Assembly (NCBI RefSeq): GCF_029633865.1
Contig: NC_079216.1
Span: 24,006,136 to 24,070,135 of the forward strand
DNA from: Lampris incognitus
Lineage: Eukaryota > Chordata > Actinopteri > Lampriformes > Lampridae
Reading direction: 5' to 3'
DNA: 64,000 nt
Numbering within the stretch: the stretch's first letter is position 1; each line of letters starts with the position of its first letter. Of the stretch, positions 12,236 to 37,831 are shown in pieces. The position numbers and the translations under genes were made by a program. Below the pieces are notes generated by a model. The model did not search any database. It was not told the origin of the DNA and saw nothing but the letters and a program-made list of their open reading frames with translations.

Positions 12236-12416
12236 CAGGCCCGTAGGCAGAAACATATTTTGGGGGGGGGGTCGGGCAACACTGCCGAAAGCTACCGGTA
12301 AATAAAATTCCCACACTGTATACTATAGCCTAATACCCAACCGTACGGTAAATGTCAACGTATTAATGGCCCATAGATAATCATCAATGCATTAATAAAT
12401 AAAAGTGGGTCTTACC

Positions 12417-13559
12417 TTATAAAAGCAGGTCCAATCGTCTTTTTTGTCTGCAAAAGATTTCCAGTACCTCTTCCGGCGTCACCACAATGTCTCTGTGCTC
12501 CGAGAGCAATGTCAGTCCATTAAGCCGTCTTTCCGTCATTGTACTGCGCATTTTGTTCTTGATCCTTCCCAGACGGGGAAAACTTCTCTCGACATGGGCA
12601 CTGGTGACAGGAAGCGTGGTCAAAACGCGGAGAAGCTTGAAGATGCTTGGAAACAACTCACTGTTACGGGCATTTAATGCCTCAGTGGCATTTTGTGGAA
12701 CATAAGTTGCATCTTTCCATTTATCCCGCCAGGTGTCAATTTCTGACTTTACAACTTCCAGATGCGGTGACACTTCATCAGGATACAGGTTGGAGAGCGC
12801 TTGAGCTGAGCTGTCGTTCAACATGCTGACCTTAGATGGCAGTAAGGAGCAGAGGTTGGAGATCACATTTCTGTGTTTGCTGAAGCGTTCCTTCATCTGT
12901 GATGAATAAAAGTCAAGCATGACTATAAAAAGCTTTTGCCGGTAGTGATTTTCACAGGCCTTCAATGGATCCTCATTGCAGTCCATGCCTCTTCGTGGTC
13001 GAAATTCAACCCCATACTTGGCTGCTTGGGAAGAGGTCTTTTGGAAAATCTGCCTGAACTCCATCTCAGAGTTAGCCCTCATCTCATCTACCTGCTTAAT
13101 AACAGCATCAGCAGCTGAAACGCAACTCACCAAGTCACAATTTTCCTTCTGAAGGAAGGTGGACAGGTGGTAGGTTTTTGCAAGCATCTTCTCACTCACA
13201 TTCATGGATAGCATGAATTCTGCATTGTCAGTTGAATTAAAGAGCTGAGTGGCTTTGACAGATGTGTCTCCTGTGAAGGTTTCACTGATTTTCTGCAGGC
13301 TGGATCGCACAGGGTCTAAAAGCTCGTTGAATGTAAATATTGCGTCGTGGCGTTCGACCCATCTCGTTTCACACAACTTCGTCAGTCACGTTTTCTTGCA
13401 GTCGGGTAAAAGACGCTCCGTCTCGTGTGGCAGACTGGCAGACCGCAAAGCCGAATCATGGAAAAAAGTGCAGATTTCCGAGACAATTTCAAAGCAATTT
13501 CGCACCATTTGTACAGCGCAGCACTTGTTTAGGACCAAATTCAAACTGTGGCTGGCACA
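12417..13559 (-). pseudogene. hAT transposase, C-terminal half with hATC dimerisation domain
   Basis: It continues the transposase after the LTR insertion: CASHSLNLVLNKCCAVQ, one in-frame TGA near 13386, then 319 open residues (CETRWVERHDAIFTF ...) to a stop at 12417. Near the end, LTTLPVTSAHVERSFPRL and RLNGLTLLSEHRD are the hATC dimerisation signature, with SFPRL for the usual SFSRL. It is related to the ZMYM1-like transposases common in fish. Confidence 0.88.
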
Positions 13560-13760
13560 TGTAACAATAGGAACTATTGTTAGGAACCATTGTTTAGTTC
13601 CTTGTTTACACAGGGGTCGTTTAGGTTGTTGCACCTGGAATAACGGACCGAGCATGATGCATAACCTTACGTGCCGAAGTTATTATTAAAGTTTATAGCC
13701 CCGTGGGGTTGAAACGAGTTGTAACGTCTCATTAGTAGAAGGTAACAACACACTTTAACA
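13560..13760 (+). repeat. 5' LTR of element K
   Basis: It starts TGTAACAATAGG and ends CACTTTAACA. It is followed directly by TGGTGGCAGCGGCGG, the expected place of the tRNA primer-binding site. The first 25 bases form a short inverted repeat around AATAGGAACTATTG. Confidence 0.95.
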
Positions 13761-13893
13761 TGGTGGCAGCGGCGGACGACTCGGTTTGAAGTTTGGTGCG
13801 GAAAAGTTTCTAGGAGCGGGAGAGCGGTTAGTGTTCCTAAGCAACGTTCAGTATATGTTAGCATTAGCTGCTAGCGTGAGACTGCCGTGTGAC

Positions 13894-15486
13894 ATGGATG
13901 GGCTTAAACCACCGCAAACGTTATGTCTGGACTCAAGCAACCTTTCGAGGACATGGAAGGCCTGGAGGGACGAGTTTGCTCTGTATGTGGATTTAGCCAT
14001 GGCTGACGCCGATGACAAACAGAAGGTGAAACTGTTCAGCTATCTTGTCGGGGAGAGCGGCAGGGAACTTATGGACACGTTACTGGGCGACACACCGAAG
14101 GATGCATGGACGTTAGATGACGTTATCGAGAAGTTTGATGATCACTGCGACCCCAGCGTTAACGAGACTGTGGAACGTTATCGGTTTTTTACAAAAAACC
14201 AGGGCACCAGTGAAAATATAGACCATTATGTCATGGAACTGAGAGTGTTGGCAAGAACGTGCAACTTTGGGACAGTGAGGGACTCGCTCATTCGGGATCG
14301 GATTGTGTGTGGAGGTAACAACACAATCGTAAGAGAAAGACTGCTCCGAGAGAAAAACTTGACACTGAACACATGTTTGCAGCTGTGCAGAGCCGCTGAG
14401 CTCTCAAAGGACAATGTGAAAACCATCTCGGGATCGATGGTGGAAGAGGTACATGCAGTGCAAGGAGCACAGTATCGGAAACAGACGAGCAACACTGTGG
14501 AGTGCAGATATTGTGGAAAAACGCATGAGAAAAGTAAACAAAAGTGCCCAGCGTTTGGGAAGAAGTGCACAAAGTGTGGAAGAGAGAACCACTTTGCAGC
14601 AAAATGCAGAGTAAAACCGGAACTAAGGAAAAAGAAATATGTGAGTAAAATAACAACTGAATCTGAGAGTGATGAATATGAAGATATTATCACCTGTGTA
14701 AAAGAAACTGAGAAAATGAAGAAAACTCAGCTTCTCTATGCTGTCATGCTTCTAGGCAAGGACATGATCAAATTCCAAATAGACTGTGGTGCCAGTTGCA
14801 GTATCATCCCAATTAACCTGCTGAATCCAGATGCCAAATTAGAACACACGAAGAGTGTACTAGTAATGTACAATAAAACCAAATTAAAACCACTGGGAAA
14901 ATGTAAAGTGAAAATAAGAAACCCGAGAAACAACAAGCTATATCGCTTAGAGTTCCAGGTGGTGAATGCAGCTGGTACAGTGCCTCTGCTGGGTAGGAGA
15001 GCCAGTGAGGCCATGAAATTGATAAAAGTGCAATATGGAAACATCATGACAATAGACAGTATTGTCACAACAGAAACAACAACAGGACAGTGGATAATGG
15101 GACAAATTAAAGATGAGTATGCTGATGTGTTCATTGGCGATGGCTGCCTCGAGGGAAAATACAAAATAGAGGTGGACAGCACAGTGAAACCAGTACAGCT
15201 GCCAAAGAGGCGGGTCCCAGTCGCCATGATGAAACCACTGAAGGACGAGCTACAGGACCTACAGCAAAGAGGGATCATAACACCTGTGGAATGCAGTACA
15301 GATTGGATCAGTGCAATGGTGGTGGTACAGAAACCAAGTGGGAAACCAAGAGTGTGTATCGATCCCAAGCCTTTGAACAAAGCTCTAAAGTGCAGTCACT
15401 TCCCACTGCCAACCATTGAGGAAAGACATCACTTGCCGCCTACACGCATCACATCTGGGTGTGGAAGGATGCCTACGGAGGGCTAG
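13894..15486 (+). CDS. gag-protease-RT start polyprotein of element K (truncated by deletion)
   Basis: The ATG at 13894 (MDGLKPPQTL) fits the family better than the in-frame ATG at 13786, which lies in leader sequence. Gag is followed by two zinc knuckles (CRYCGKTHEKSKQKC, then CTKCGRENHFAAKC), a protease with IDCGASCSIIP (D-C-G in place of D-T/S-G), and the N-terminal RT fingers (LPKRRVPVAM, KPRVCIDPKPLNKAL). At about 15419 (PLPTIEE) the frame joins integrase sequence out of frame and stops at 15484-15486. No internal stop precedes the junction, unlike the older elements nearby. Confidence 0.85.
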   Translation: MDGLKPPQTLCLDSSNLSRTWKAWRDEFALYVDLAMADADDKQKVKLFSYLVGESGRELMDTLLGDTPKDAWTLDDVIEKFDDHCDPSVNETVERYRFFTKNQGTSENIDHYVMELRVLARTCNFGTVRDSLIRDRIVCGGNNTIVRERLLREKNLTLNTCLQLCRAAELSKDNVKTISGSMVEEVHAVQGAQYRKQTSNTVECRYCGKTHEKSKQKCPAFGKKCTKCGRENHFAAKCRVKPELRKKKYVSKITTESESDEYEDIITCVKETEKMKKTQLLYAVMLLGKDMIKFQIDCGASCSIIPINLLNPDAKLEHTKSVLVMYNKTKLKPLGKCKVKIRNPRNNKLYRLEFQVVNAAGTVPLLGRRASEAMKLIKVQYGNIMTIDSIVTTETTTGQWIMGQIKDEYADVFIGDGCLEGKYKIEVDSTVKPVQLPKRRVPVAMMKPLKDELQDLQQRGIITPVECSTDWISAMVVVQKPSGKPRVCIDPKPLNKALKCSHFPLPTIEERHHLPPTRITSGCGRMPTEG

Positions 15487-16552
15487 GGAGTGTGTCTATT
15501 GGCAGGGCATGAACGACCAAATAAAATCATATATAGCAAAGTGTGACATCTGCAGATCAATGGACATTAAACAACAAAAAGAAACACTAATGTCACATGA
15601 TGTGCCAAGCAGGCCGTGGGCAAAGGTGGGCACGGATCTGTTCATGTTTGAAAACAAAGACTACCTCATAATTGTTGATTTTTTCTCAAATTTTTGGGAA
15701 ATAGATTACCTGGCAGATACCAAGTCAACCACAGTGATACGGAAGCTGAAAGCTCATTTTGCCCGCCAAGGTATCCCAGATATTGTAATCTCAGACAATG
15801 GCCCACAGTATTCGTCACAAGAATTCCAGAAGTTCAGTCGACTGTGGGGATTTCAACATAAAACCTCATCACCAGGTTACCCGCAAAGCAACGGCAAAGC
15901 TGAGTCAGCCGTTAAGACAGCAAAAAGACTCTTGCTCAAAGCCAAGGCTGCTGGACGGGATCCTTATCTCGCCCTTCTGGACCACCGCAACACACCATCA
16001 CAGGGTACTGATACCACACCAGCACAGCGGCTGCTCAGTCGCCGTACCAAAACACTACTGCCAACCAAGGCAAGCCTGTTACAGCCAAAAGTTGTGCAGG
16101 TGAAACAGGATTTACAAAATAACCAACAACGGCAGAGGGCATACTACGACAGGTCGGCTAAAGACTTGGACACGCTTGCCCCAGGTGAATGTGTGAGAGT
16201 TCAGCCTCTCGCACCCCACACTGGCTGGAGAGTGGGCAAGGTGCTGAGGCCGGTCGATAGGAGATCCTATGAGGTCCAGCTGCACACGGGTGGTGTCATC
16301 AGGAGAAATCGCAGACACCTCAGGCATGCACCAGGGGCAATCTTCACTGACACTATGGACATGGAGATCAGCAGCCCCAGTCAGCCAGAGAGTGTTGAAC
16401 CCGGACATTCAGAGAGTGTTCCTTCTCGCAGTGTCTTAGCAGGAAACAAAACCAAGGACACTGGTGACAGGGCCAACCCTGTTACCACCAGATCAGGCCG
16501 CTCTGTTGTGCAGCCGCAGCGATACAAAGACTTTGTGACCTCACATAGATGA
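15416..16552 (+). CDS. integrase of element K
   Basis: 378 open residues. The H2C2 zinc-binding domain (LHASHLGVEGCLRRA ... KCDICRSM) is followed by the catalytic core with the three acidic residues in view: GTDLFMF (Asp), ISDNGPQY (Asp) and NGKAESAVKTA (Glu). A C-terminal strand-rich domain (GECVRVQPL ... WRVGKVLRPV) follows. The start at 15416 is an accident of the deletion. No lesion is seen, so the coding part remains open, but it has no RT partner here. Confidence 0.85.
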   Translation: MRKDITCRLHASHLGVEGCLRRARECVYWQGMNDQIKSYIAKCDICRSMDIKQQKETLMSHDVPSRPWAKVGTDLFMFENKDYLIIVDFFSNFWEIDYLADTKSTTVIRKLKAHFARQGIPDIVISDNGPQYSSQEFQKFSRLWGFQHKTSSPGYPQSNGKAESAVKTAKRLLLKAKAAGRDPYLALLDHRNTPSQGTDTTPAQRLLSRRTKTLLPTKASLLQPKVVQVKQDLQNNQQRQRAYYDRSAKDLDTLAPGECVRVQPLAPHTGWRVGKVLRPVDRRSYEVQLHTGGVIRRNRRHLRHAPGAIFTDTMDMEISSPSQPESVEPGHSESVPSRSVLAGNKTKDTGDRANPVTTRSGRSVVQPQRYKDFVTSHR

Positions 16553-16684
16553 ATGGATCTGTAGCACTAATGGACTTTGGGGGGGGGGCATGAATGAAAA
16601 AGAAAAAAAAAGTGAATCACAAATGTTGTGCAAATGTATTAAAGGTTCTAAAAAAAAAGAAGAAGAAACTGAAAAGAGAAAGGA

Positions 16685-16885
16685 TGTAACAATAGGAACT
16701 ATTGTTAGGAACCATTGTTTAGTTCCTTGTTTACATAGGGGTCGTTTAGGTTGTTGCACCTGGAATAACGGACCGAGCATGATGCATAACCTTACGTGCC
16801 GAAGTTATTATTAAAGTTTATAGCCCCGTGGGGTTGAAACGAGTTGTAACGTCTCATTAGTAGAAGGTAACAACACACTTTAACA
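16685..16885 (+). repeat. 3' LTR of element K
   Basis: One base different from the 5' LTR over 201 bp. It is preceded by an A/G-rich stretch (16590-16684) that includes the probable polypurine tract, and followed by the duplication GCACA. Confidence 0.95.
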
Positions 16886-16890
16886 GCACA

Positions 16891-18166
16891 GTGCACATAA
16901 ACTGCTTGCTTGTGCTTCTCTTTGATTTTAGCTTGGGCGCCATGTAAACGGACACTCATGGCAGATGCGCCGTCGTATCCCTGGCCACGTAAAAACTGTA
17001 AATCAACGCCTGCATTTGTCAACTGACTTTCGATTGAATTGGCGATTGCCTCCCCGGTTAACTTCTCGATATCAACAAAGGACAAAAAATCCTCTCTGAT
17101 GCTATATTGGCTGTCATGCTGGTTCACGTATCTGACACAGACAGAAAGCTGCTCCCGCCCTGAAACATCTTTTATTTCATCTGCCAACACAGCGAAACAC
17201 TGCGCGGAGTTTCTTTCTGCACCAGTTTGTTTGTTATCACATCTCCAATTATGCTGATTATTTCACTTTGTACATCAGGACTGCAGTAGCTAGCGTTTGC
17301 TGCACATTTACTCAAGTGTTGTAACAGTACTGTGTCGCCAGATGTAGCCCTAAACCTGAGTAAAGCCCTGAAATTTCCGTCATAGTGAGTTGGCTCATTC
17401 AATGTCACTGGTCCTGAATCAATATCACCTCTCAGGGCGAGTTCTTGGCAACCGCAAAAAATCAACGTTGCAATGATGCTTTTGAGTTTTTCTCTGTTTT
17501 CTCTTTTTTCTCTCAGAATCGAGCCTCAGTGAAATTGCATCCATTTTATTGTTGAGAACCATTTGGAAATTGTCCGCTTTCAAACATGCGATTGTGATAT
17601 GCCTTTTGTGCATGGCCTTTGAACGTCTCTAAAGCATGTTTCCAGTCTGAGAAGTGGACATTAATTAGCTTGCCAGCTTTTCTGTGCCCTCCCTTGCCCA
17701 CATGCTCGACTGCAAACGCAACACAGTGCTTACAAAAACAACCGTCGGACCTTGTTGAGTATACTAGCCAGCTAAACTGGTCAATCCAATGACGTTGGAA
17801 TCGTAGTTTACCTCCTAGTTTCGTAGGGAATGTTTGTCCGATATTGGCCGTCCAGTCCAGTGAGTATATTTCTCTTCTCTGTTCGTCTGATATTTTCCCA
17901 CCAATATAATCCACAAAGTCGTGTGAAAACGTTTCCGCGGTAGAGGACGGCGGGTCTGCTAACTCTGGCTCCGTTTCCGAGGAGAAGAGCAGTGGGTCTG
18001 CTAACACTTGCTCCGGAAAATCGGTAACGTTAGTGACCAGATCATCTGTAATGTTCTTTTTTTTCTTTTTTGAGTCGGGACACGTTGAAACAAAAAAATC
18101 ACTGATTTTACGAATATCAACTTTACTGCTCTTGCCTGATTTACAGGTAGCTTTCGGCGGCTCCAT
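16891..18166 (-). pseudogene. hAT transposase, N-terminal half (TTF zinc-finger and DUF4371 region)
   Basis: It starts at ATG 18166 (MEPPKATCKSGKSSK), with a basic stretch, then a TTF-type zinc-finger region (FSWLVYSTRSDGCFCKHC) and the start of the catalytic domain (GQGYDGASAMS). The last sense residues, KQAVYVHCA, run straight into CASHSLNLVL on the other side of the LTR insertion. Frame changes near 17600, 17465 and 17175 make it non-functional. The protein would cut and paste the element. Confidence 0.85.
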
Positions 18167-18500
18167 TGCTTTTGAAAAGCAAAGTATAGATCGACCATTT
18201 AGCTAGCATAACCAGTGGCAGGTTGCTTAGCTGACTCGTCAGACCCCTGAGCCAATCAAAAGCGTGTGATTTTATTTGTTTTACGAAACAGACCAATAAG
18301 ATACATCATGTTTGGAAACAAATTAACTGACAGGTTTAACGCCTGTCAGTCACGATAGATGCAGTGTATGAGTGGGTTAGAGGGGCGGTGACAAATAATC
18401 AACACGATAACTAAATAATTATTGGTGCCATTTCAGACGGGCCGTGGGGTTTCGGGGGGGGGGTTCAGACACGAAAACCACCTACCTGGCTACGTGCCTG

Positions 18501-18580
18501 AGCATAGCTCCAGATGGCATTGCTATCGGATCTCAGGACCACCTAAGCTTCTCCACCGCGACAAGGTGATAATCCACAGA
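18501..18580 (-). repeat. Interspersed repeat, right part, beyond the hAT insertion
   Basis: It begins with the second copy of the 8-bp duplication AGCATAGC, then CTCCAGATGGCATTGC and AAGCTTCTCCACCGCGACAA. The same sequence, uninterrupted, stands at 51330-51410, which is direct support that the hAT split one repeat into two pieces. Confidence 0.6.
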
Positions 18581-18608
18581 CAAGACGCACGCACCTGCGC
18601 GCGCTCGC

Positions 18609-18749
<141 letters not shown>

Positions 18750-19700
18750 ACTATCATAATGTATTTTAAATATGATTGTGCCTGTGTGTCTCACATATGG
18801 CTAAGAGCAGATCTAGAGCGTAGCCAGAAGCGGCCAAAAAAATAAATAAATCTGTTAATGACCATCTCACGTGACAATAAACACCTCATGATAACCTTAC
18901 TGGTCTCAGATCACATTTCTGCAACTCTTACAAGAGACTTTACAATTACAGACCCTGTTACCAGATATTCCACCATACAGGTGAATGCAAAGATGGGTGA
19001 AGCACAATATTTTCAATTCCCTATGACTTTAAACAGGATCATTATTCCATTTTGTATAACTAGTCAAATTAATATTAATCTTTGGTCACCCCATTCAACA
19101 TGTCCCGCAGGCACCATTGCACATGGCATTCAGTGAAACACGCTTGGTGTGCCTGTATGCACGTATGGCGTGTGTTCGTGTGTGCCTGCGTGCACGTGTG
19201 TCGTATGACTATGAGGATGTGGATACACGTACGTACGTGCGGAAAGACAAATTGTGTAGTTTATGTAATTCTAAACCGTACTTTCTCGGCTGGACCACTA
19301 GATAGCGCTAATACATTAGAGGGATTTGTGAAACAATGGGGAGCCAGAATGAGATCATTCTTATGACATTTAGTGTGGAGCCTTAAACAATGGTTATCCA
19401 CTACAACAACGCGAGAATAAGTTGATCCTCATGTAAACAATAATTTGATTCAAATGGAAGTGCCTAGGCTATGAGTAGTTTTGCAACAGTCTATAAATAA
19501 ATCAACCCTTTTTTCGTTAACCTCAAGTTATTCTAATTTCCAACAGGCAGTTACGCGTCAGCTGAGTCTCAATACGAGACAATTAAATAATAAGGAATGT
19601 GTACTGTTGCTGCATCTCTTACACCCCCTAACACACGAGAAAACCGAAGCCCCCCCCCCCCCCCCAGAATTAATTCAGTGATTTTCCTCTCGGACCTGAC
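18750..19700. other. Non-coding stretch upstream of snrk
   Basis: I see no gene or recognisable element. The base composition is ordinary. A TG-rich patch with alternating purine-pyrimidine words (CGTACGTACGTGCG) lies at 19225-19245, and a C run at about 19651-19666. Confidence 0.5.
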
Positions 19701-19772
19701 TGTCCCTCCTCATCCCTCCTCATTCCCATTGCGTACCAGAGGGCCATGCGGCGGGAGCGAGCGGGAATGCAT

Positions 19773-19780
19773 TGACGTCA
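19773..19780 (+). promoter_or_regulatory. CRE palindrome TGACGTCA in the putative snrk promoter
   Basis: A full consensus cAMP-response element lies in a local GC- and CpG-rich patch (about 19700-19870) just before the proposed first exon of snrk. No TATA box is obvious. CREB/ATF binding near a CpG-rich start is common, but use here is inference from position. Confidence 0.4.
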
Positions 19781-19799
19781 GAAGGAAGCCAGGCGCGCT

Positions 19800-20019
19800 T
19801 AACCCGTGCGTCTCTGCGGACACGTCTGAGCGCCGCGCAGCGAGTCCGAGGACAGTTATGACTAGTCTGCACGCGTGGAATGGAGCTGTAAAACCGTGCT
19901 GTTTTTCTTTTTGTTTTTCCTTTTTTTTTGAGTGTGTGTCATCGGACAAGTGTGAGGCATTACAGTGGTTGGACAACTGAGTGAAACGCTCGCAGCTAAA
20001 CCACATCTGTACGACAATG
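19800..20019 (+). other. snrk: Putative non-coding first exon of snrk
   Basis: A GC-rich stretch ends at ATG followed by the strong donor GTAAGT (20020-20025). The next good acceptor on this strand, a pyrimidine tract then CTTCTAG at 21567, opens the exon holding the snrk start codon. The 5' border is a guess. The short ATG at the donor would not lead the kinase frame. Confidence 0.45.
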
Positions 20020-21567
20020 GTAAGTTAAAACCGAATGTGTAGATTGTCGCCTGCTTGTCAACAGCCGTGTTACTACCCGGCTGGGTTTTTAGGGTGATAG
20101 CTGCTTTGAGACGGTCACAGTGGCCCACAGTTTAACTGTCCAGAAAGCAGCATCACTACGTGCGTATGTAGGAACTCGGGACTGCAGCTGAGGCGAACCG
20201 AAGAACAGCTGGCGTGTAGACTGGTGAGCCAGACTGGAGGCAGCGTTACGCAGTCTTTCTGTTGCATGAACCTGCAGTGACAGGGGTGTGGGATGGCAAG
20301 TATGCAACTGTAACTCTAAGTAAATAAAAGGTCATTATTATTGGCGATGGTTCTCTGAAATGGCCAAATACGAGTCGGGTCCCACTTATATCTGTGCAGC
20401 TGATACTGTTGTTTGTAAAAGTGAACACAGAGCATTTAGAAACGTTGGAAGAGGTTGATATCCACTTGCAACTTGACTGATTGATTGATTGATTGTGACA
20501 ATGAAGATGCTGTGAACAGAGACAGTGAGGGTGATGGTCATATTAAAGACATTATTGCCATTGATGACAATGACATTATTGATGCTGTCAATTACAACAG
20601 TGAACTTATGAATTTAGTATATTGCGAGATAATCATGTTGATGATGATGATGATGACTGTAACAATGTCAGTGACGATAACTACAGTGCAAATGGTAACA
20701 ATTAAGGTGACATCTACCCATGGGAAGTAGCAATGATGTCATCATCTAATGCTCCCTCTTACCCACTTAGCCATATAGGCTGAACTGATGACACACATAA
20801 ACACACACTCACACATCATGTACATGTTGGTTTCCTGTTACACTATTGATTTGGGGCACTGTTTGTGCTGGGTGGCTGTTATCTGAGATGCAGGCGAACA
20901 CGGCCCCTCCGCCGCATCACAGACAATAAAACATCTTTCTCTCTATCGCACTGTACTGTACTCTGATGTAATGTGATCTGTTGTGAACAAACATAATCTG
21001 ATCTCACTGAATCTAGTCTGAGCAACTCTGATTCACTCCAATCTAACGTTTTCTCTACTCTATTGTACGCCAATCTAATTCTCATTTAAAGAATATTAAC
21101 TAAAATATTCTAGTCCAATCAAATCTAATGTAACTAAATATAACCTAATTCAATATGATTTACGATTATCTGGTCTAATCTACTTTTATCTTCTCTAGAT
21201 TACTCTATTCCAATCTACTCTGCTCTACTTTGACATCTTCTGCTACATGTTAGTCTACATTTCCCTCTGAAATGTGTACTCCCCCACAAAGAAGTGCAAG
21301 TCTCCATTCTGTTAATAGATAAAAGCTTCATTCCTACTCTTTACCTCTTTTTTATGTTTGTCTTTCTGTTTCAATAAAAGACAGAAATTTGGTTCCATTT
21401 CTGGAAACTGTTTGATGGGTAAGAGGATGAAGCCACGGCAGCGGCAGCAGCTGTCTGCATCCACATCGTTGGATTACAGGCCCTGGTACCACCATAAAAG
21501 CCGTCATTTCATGTCTACTCGTTACACTTTATTCCTGACCTGTGTTCTATTTTCTTTCCTCTTCTAG
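20020..21567 (+). other. snrk: snrk intron 1 (probable)
   Basis: Non-coding. A GAT/GAC-rich patch lies at 20500-20690. At 20940-21260 there is a loosely repeated AATCTA/TCTACT pattern. No transposon is recognised. Confidence 0.45.
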
Positions 21568-21739
21568 GCTACTCAGCAGCCATAAAGAACTCTGCTAGTT
21601 CCTCTTCCCTTGATACCTGCACAACCCACCCTTTCCCCTTCCTCCTTCGCTCCGTCCTCTTAGGAGTGGGCTCCTGATCCTGTCCAAGCTACACTTTATC
21701 CTCTGACTACTTCTTAAACCACCACTATCCATCCTAACC

Positions 21740-36599
<14,860 letters not shown>

Positions 36600-36919
36600 A
36601 CCATCCTGACCATCCGGGCCAGGAGACCATCTGCAATGTGCTGCTGCACTCCACCGTTGTCTATGGACTCAGTTGTGACACACTGGCTACACAGTGACCT
36701 GGAGAACAAAGGTTATTTCCCAACGAGGCTGAGGGAAACCTTGTGAAGTGAGCGATCCACAGAGCAAAGCGCCCTGTGCTGCCTTCCTGCCCCCTTCTGC
36801 CCCTTCCGGCCCCTTCCTGTCCCGGGCTGCAAACAAACACAGCACATACCCTATATGTACAGTGGTACTTGAGGTATCACAGAAACAGGAAGACAGAAAC
36901 ATACTTAAGCACATCTACA

Positions 36920-36961
<42 letters not shown>

Positions 36962-37200
36962 TATTTATTTACTGAGTGTTGAGTTTAACTAGAACCCAGT
37001 AGCCAAAAGTACTATAGAAGAACCTCATCCATTTGCTGCTTTGTACAGGGGCAACTACAGTTATGCTAGCTTGTGCAGCTACTACCTGATGTATCCATAC
37101 TGACTACATGTGGACAACAGTAGACCTTCTGGAGAAGCGGGAAAAGATAAAGATATGAGATGTTTTTAAACATATGTGCTATCAAAAGGACAACATGTTG
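36600..37200 (+). other. snrk 3' UTR / downstream flank
   Basis: No coding sequence. A CA tract lies at 36918-36957. I saw no clear AATAAA signal here, so the transcript end is not placed. Confidence 0.5.
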
Positions 37201-37204
37201 ACTA

Positions 37205-37510
37205 CATAGGGGCATCATGCCTCAGGAGGTAGAGTGGGTGGTCTAGTAATCAGGAGGTTGCTGGTTCGATCCCCGGCTCCTCCAGAGAGCAGGTGGAAGT
37301 GTCCATGAGCAAGACACTGAACATCAACCTGCTCCTCATGATGAGCAGGTTGGCATCTTGCATGGCAGCCTCCACTGTCAGTGTATAACTGTGTGCATGA
37401 ATGTGTGTGTGAATGGGTGTGGAAGTGTGTGTGAATGTGGGGCATCCACTGTAAAACACTCTGAGTTGTCGGTAGACTAGAAAAGCGCTTTATAAATACA
37501 TTTATCATTT
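37205..37510 (+). repeat. tRNA-derived SINE, copy 1
   Basis: The head has GGTAGAGTGGGTGG (A-box place) and GGTTCGATCCCCGGC (B-box). The body reads GCAAGACACTGAAC, and the tail GAAAAGCGCTTTATAAATAC. It is a Pol III-type retroposon; sister copies lie at 43.8 kb and, more distantly, 55.4 kb. It is too divergent from a tRNA to be a tRNA gene. Confidence 0.8.
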
Positions 37511-37831
37511 ACATCTGTTTTACTAATAGAATCTCAAGTGTTTTTCATTTGAGAAAAGGGTGCCTACTCCAATAGCATGGGTGTATGTGATAGTCATGTC
37601 ACAGCAGAACTTTTGTCTCACTCATAAGCTCAAAATAACTTCACAAGTCAAACATTCTAGAAGCAGAGCTCTGTACAAGCCACACTTTTGTATTCTACAA
37701 GTTAGAGTCAAGCATCAAACATCTAAACTCTGTGAATAACTGAACCAGCTTTTGCTACAAGGTAGCTGTCCTCTCCTTTTCCATTTTGCACAACCTGCCT
37801 CTCATATTGATGAACATTAACTATTGATTCT

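Larger units (their letters stand above)
13560..16885 (+). mobile_element. Young Ty3/gypsy LTR retrotransposon K, RT core deleted
   Basis: Two 201-bp LTRs (13560-13760 and 16685-16885) differ at one position (TTTACACAGG against TTTACATAGG). The 5-bp target duplication GCACA lies at 13555-13559 and 16886-16890. Inside are gag, protease and the start of RT, joined to integrase. RT palm and RNase H are missing. About 0.5% LTR difference points to very recent insertion. The element sits in the hAT transposase gene. Confidence 0.95.
12236..18500 (-). mobile_element. hAT DNA transposon (ZMYM1/DUF4371-type), interrupted by an LTR element
   Basis: The ends are imperfect inverted repeats: left CAGGCCCGTAGGCAG, right (reversed) CAGGCACGTAGCCAG. 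Each is followed inward by a long G or C run. The 8-bp target duplication AGCATAGC sits at 12228-12235 and 18501-18508; 8 bp is diagnostic for hAT. Removing the LTR element and one copy of its GCACA duplication leaves about 2.93 kb carrying one - strand transposase gene from 18166 to 12417. Confidence 0.9.

Noticed and set aside
14226-15380. - strand frames of 120-214 residues across element K
   Set aside because: They are antisense to the gag-protease frame that carries zinc knuckles and a protease motif.
37205-37290. tRNA gene suggested by A- and B-box-like words (also at 43.8, 53.9, 55.5 and 58.7 kb)
   Set aside because: No full cloverleaf; the words head longer SINE bodies with retroposon tails present in several copies.
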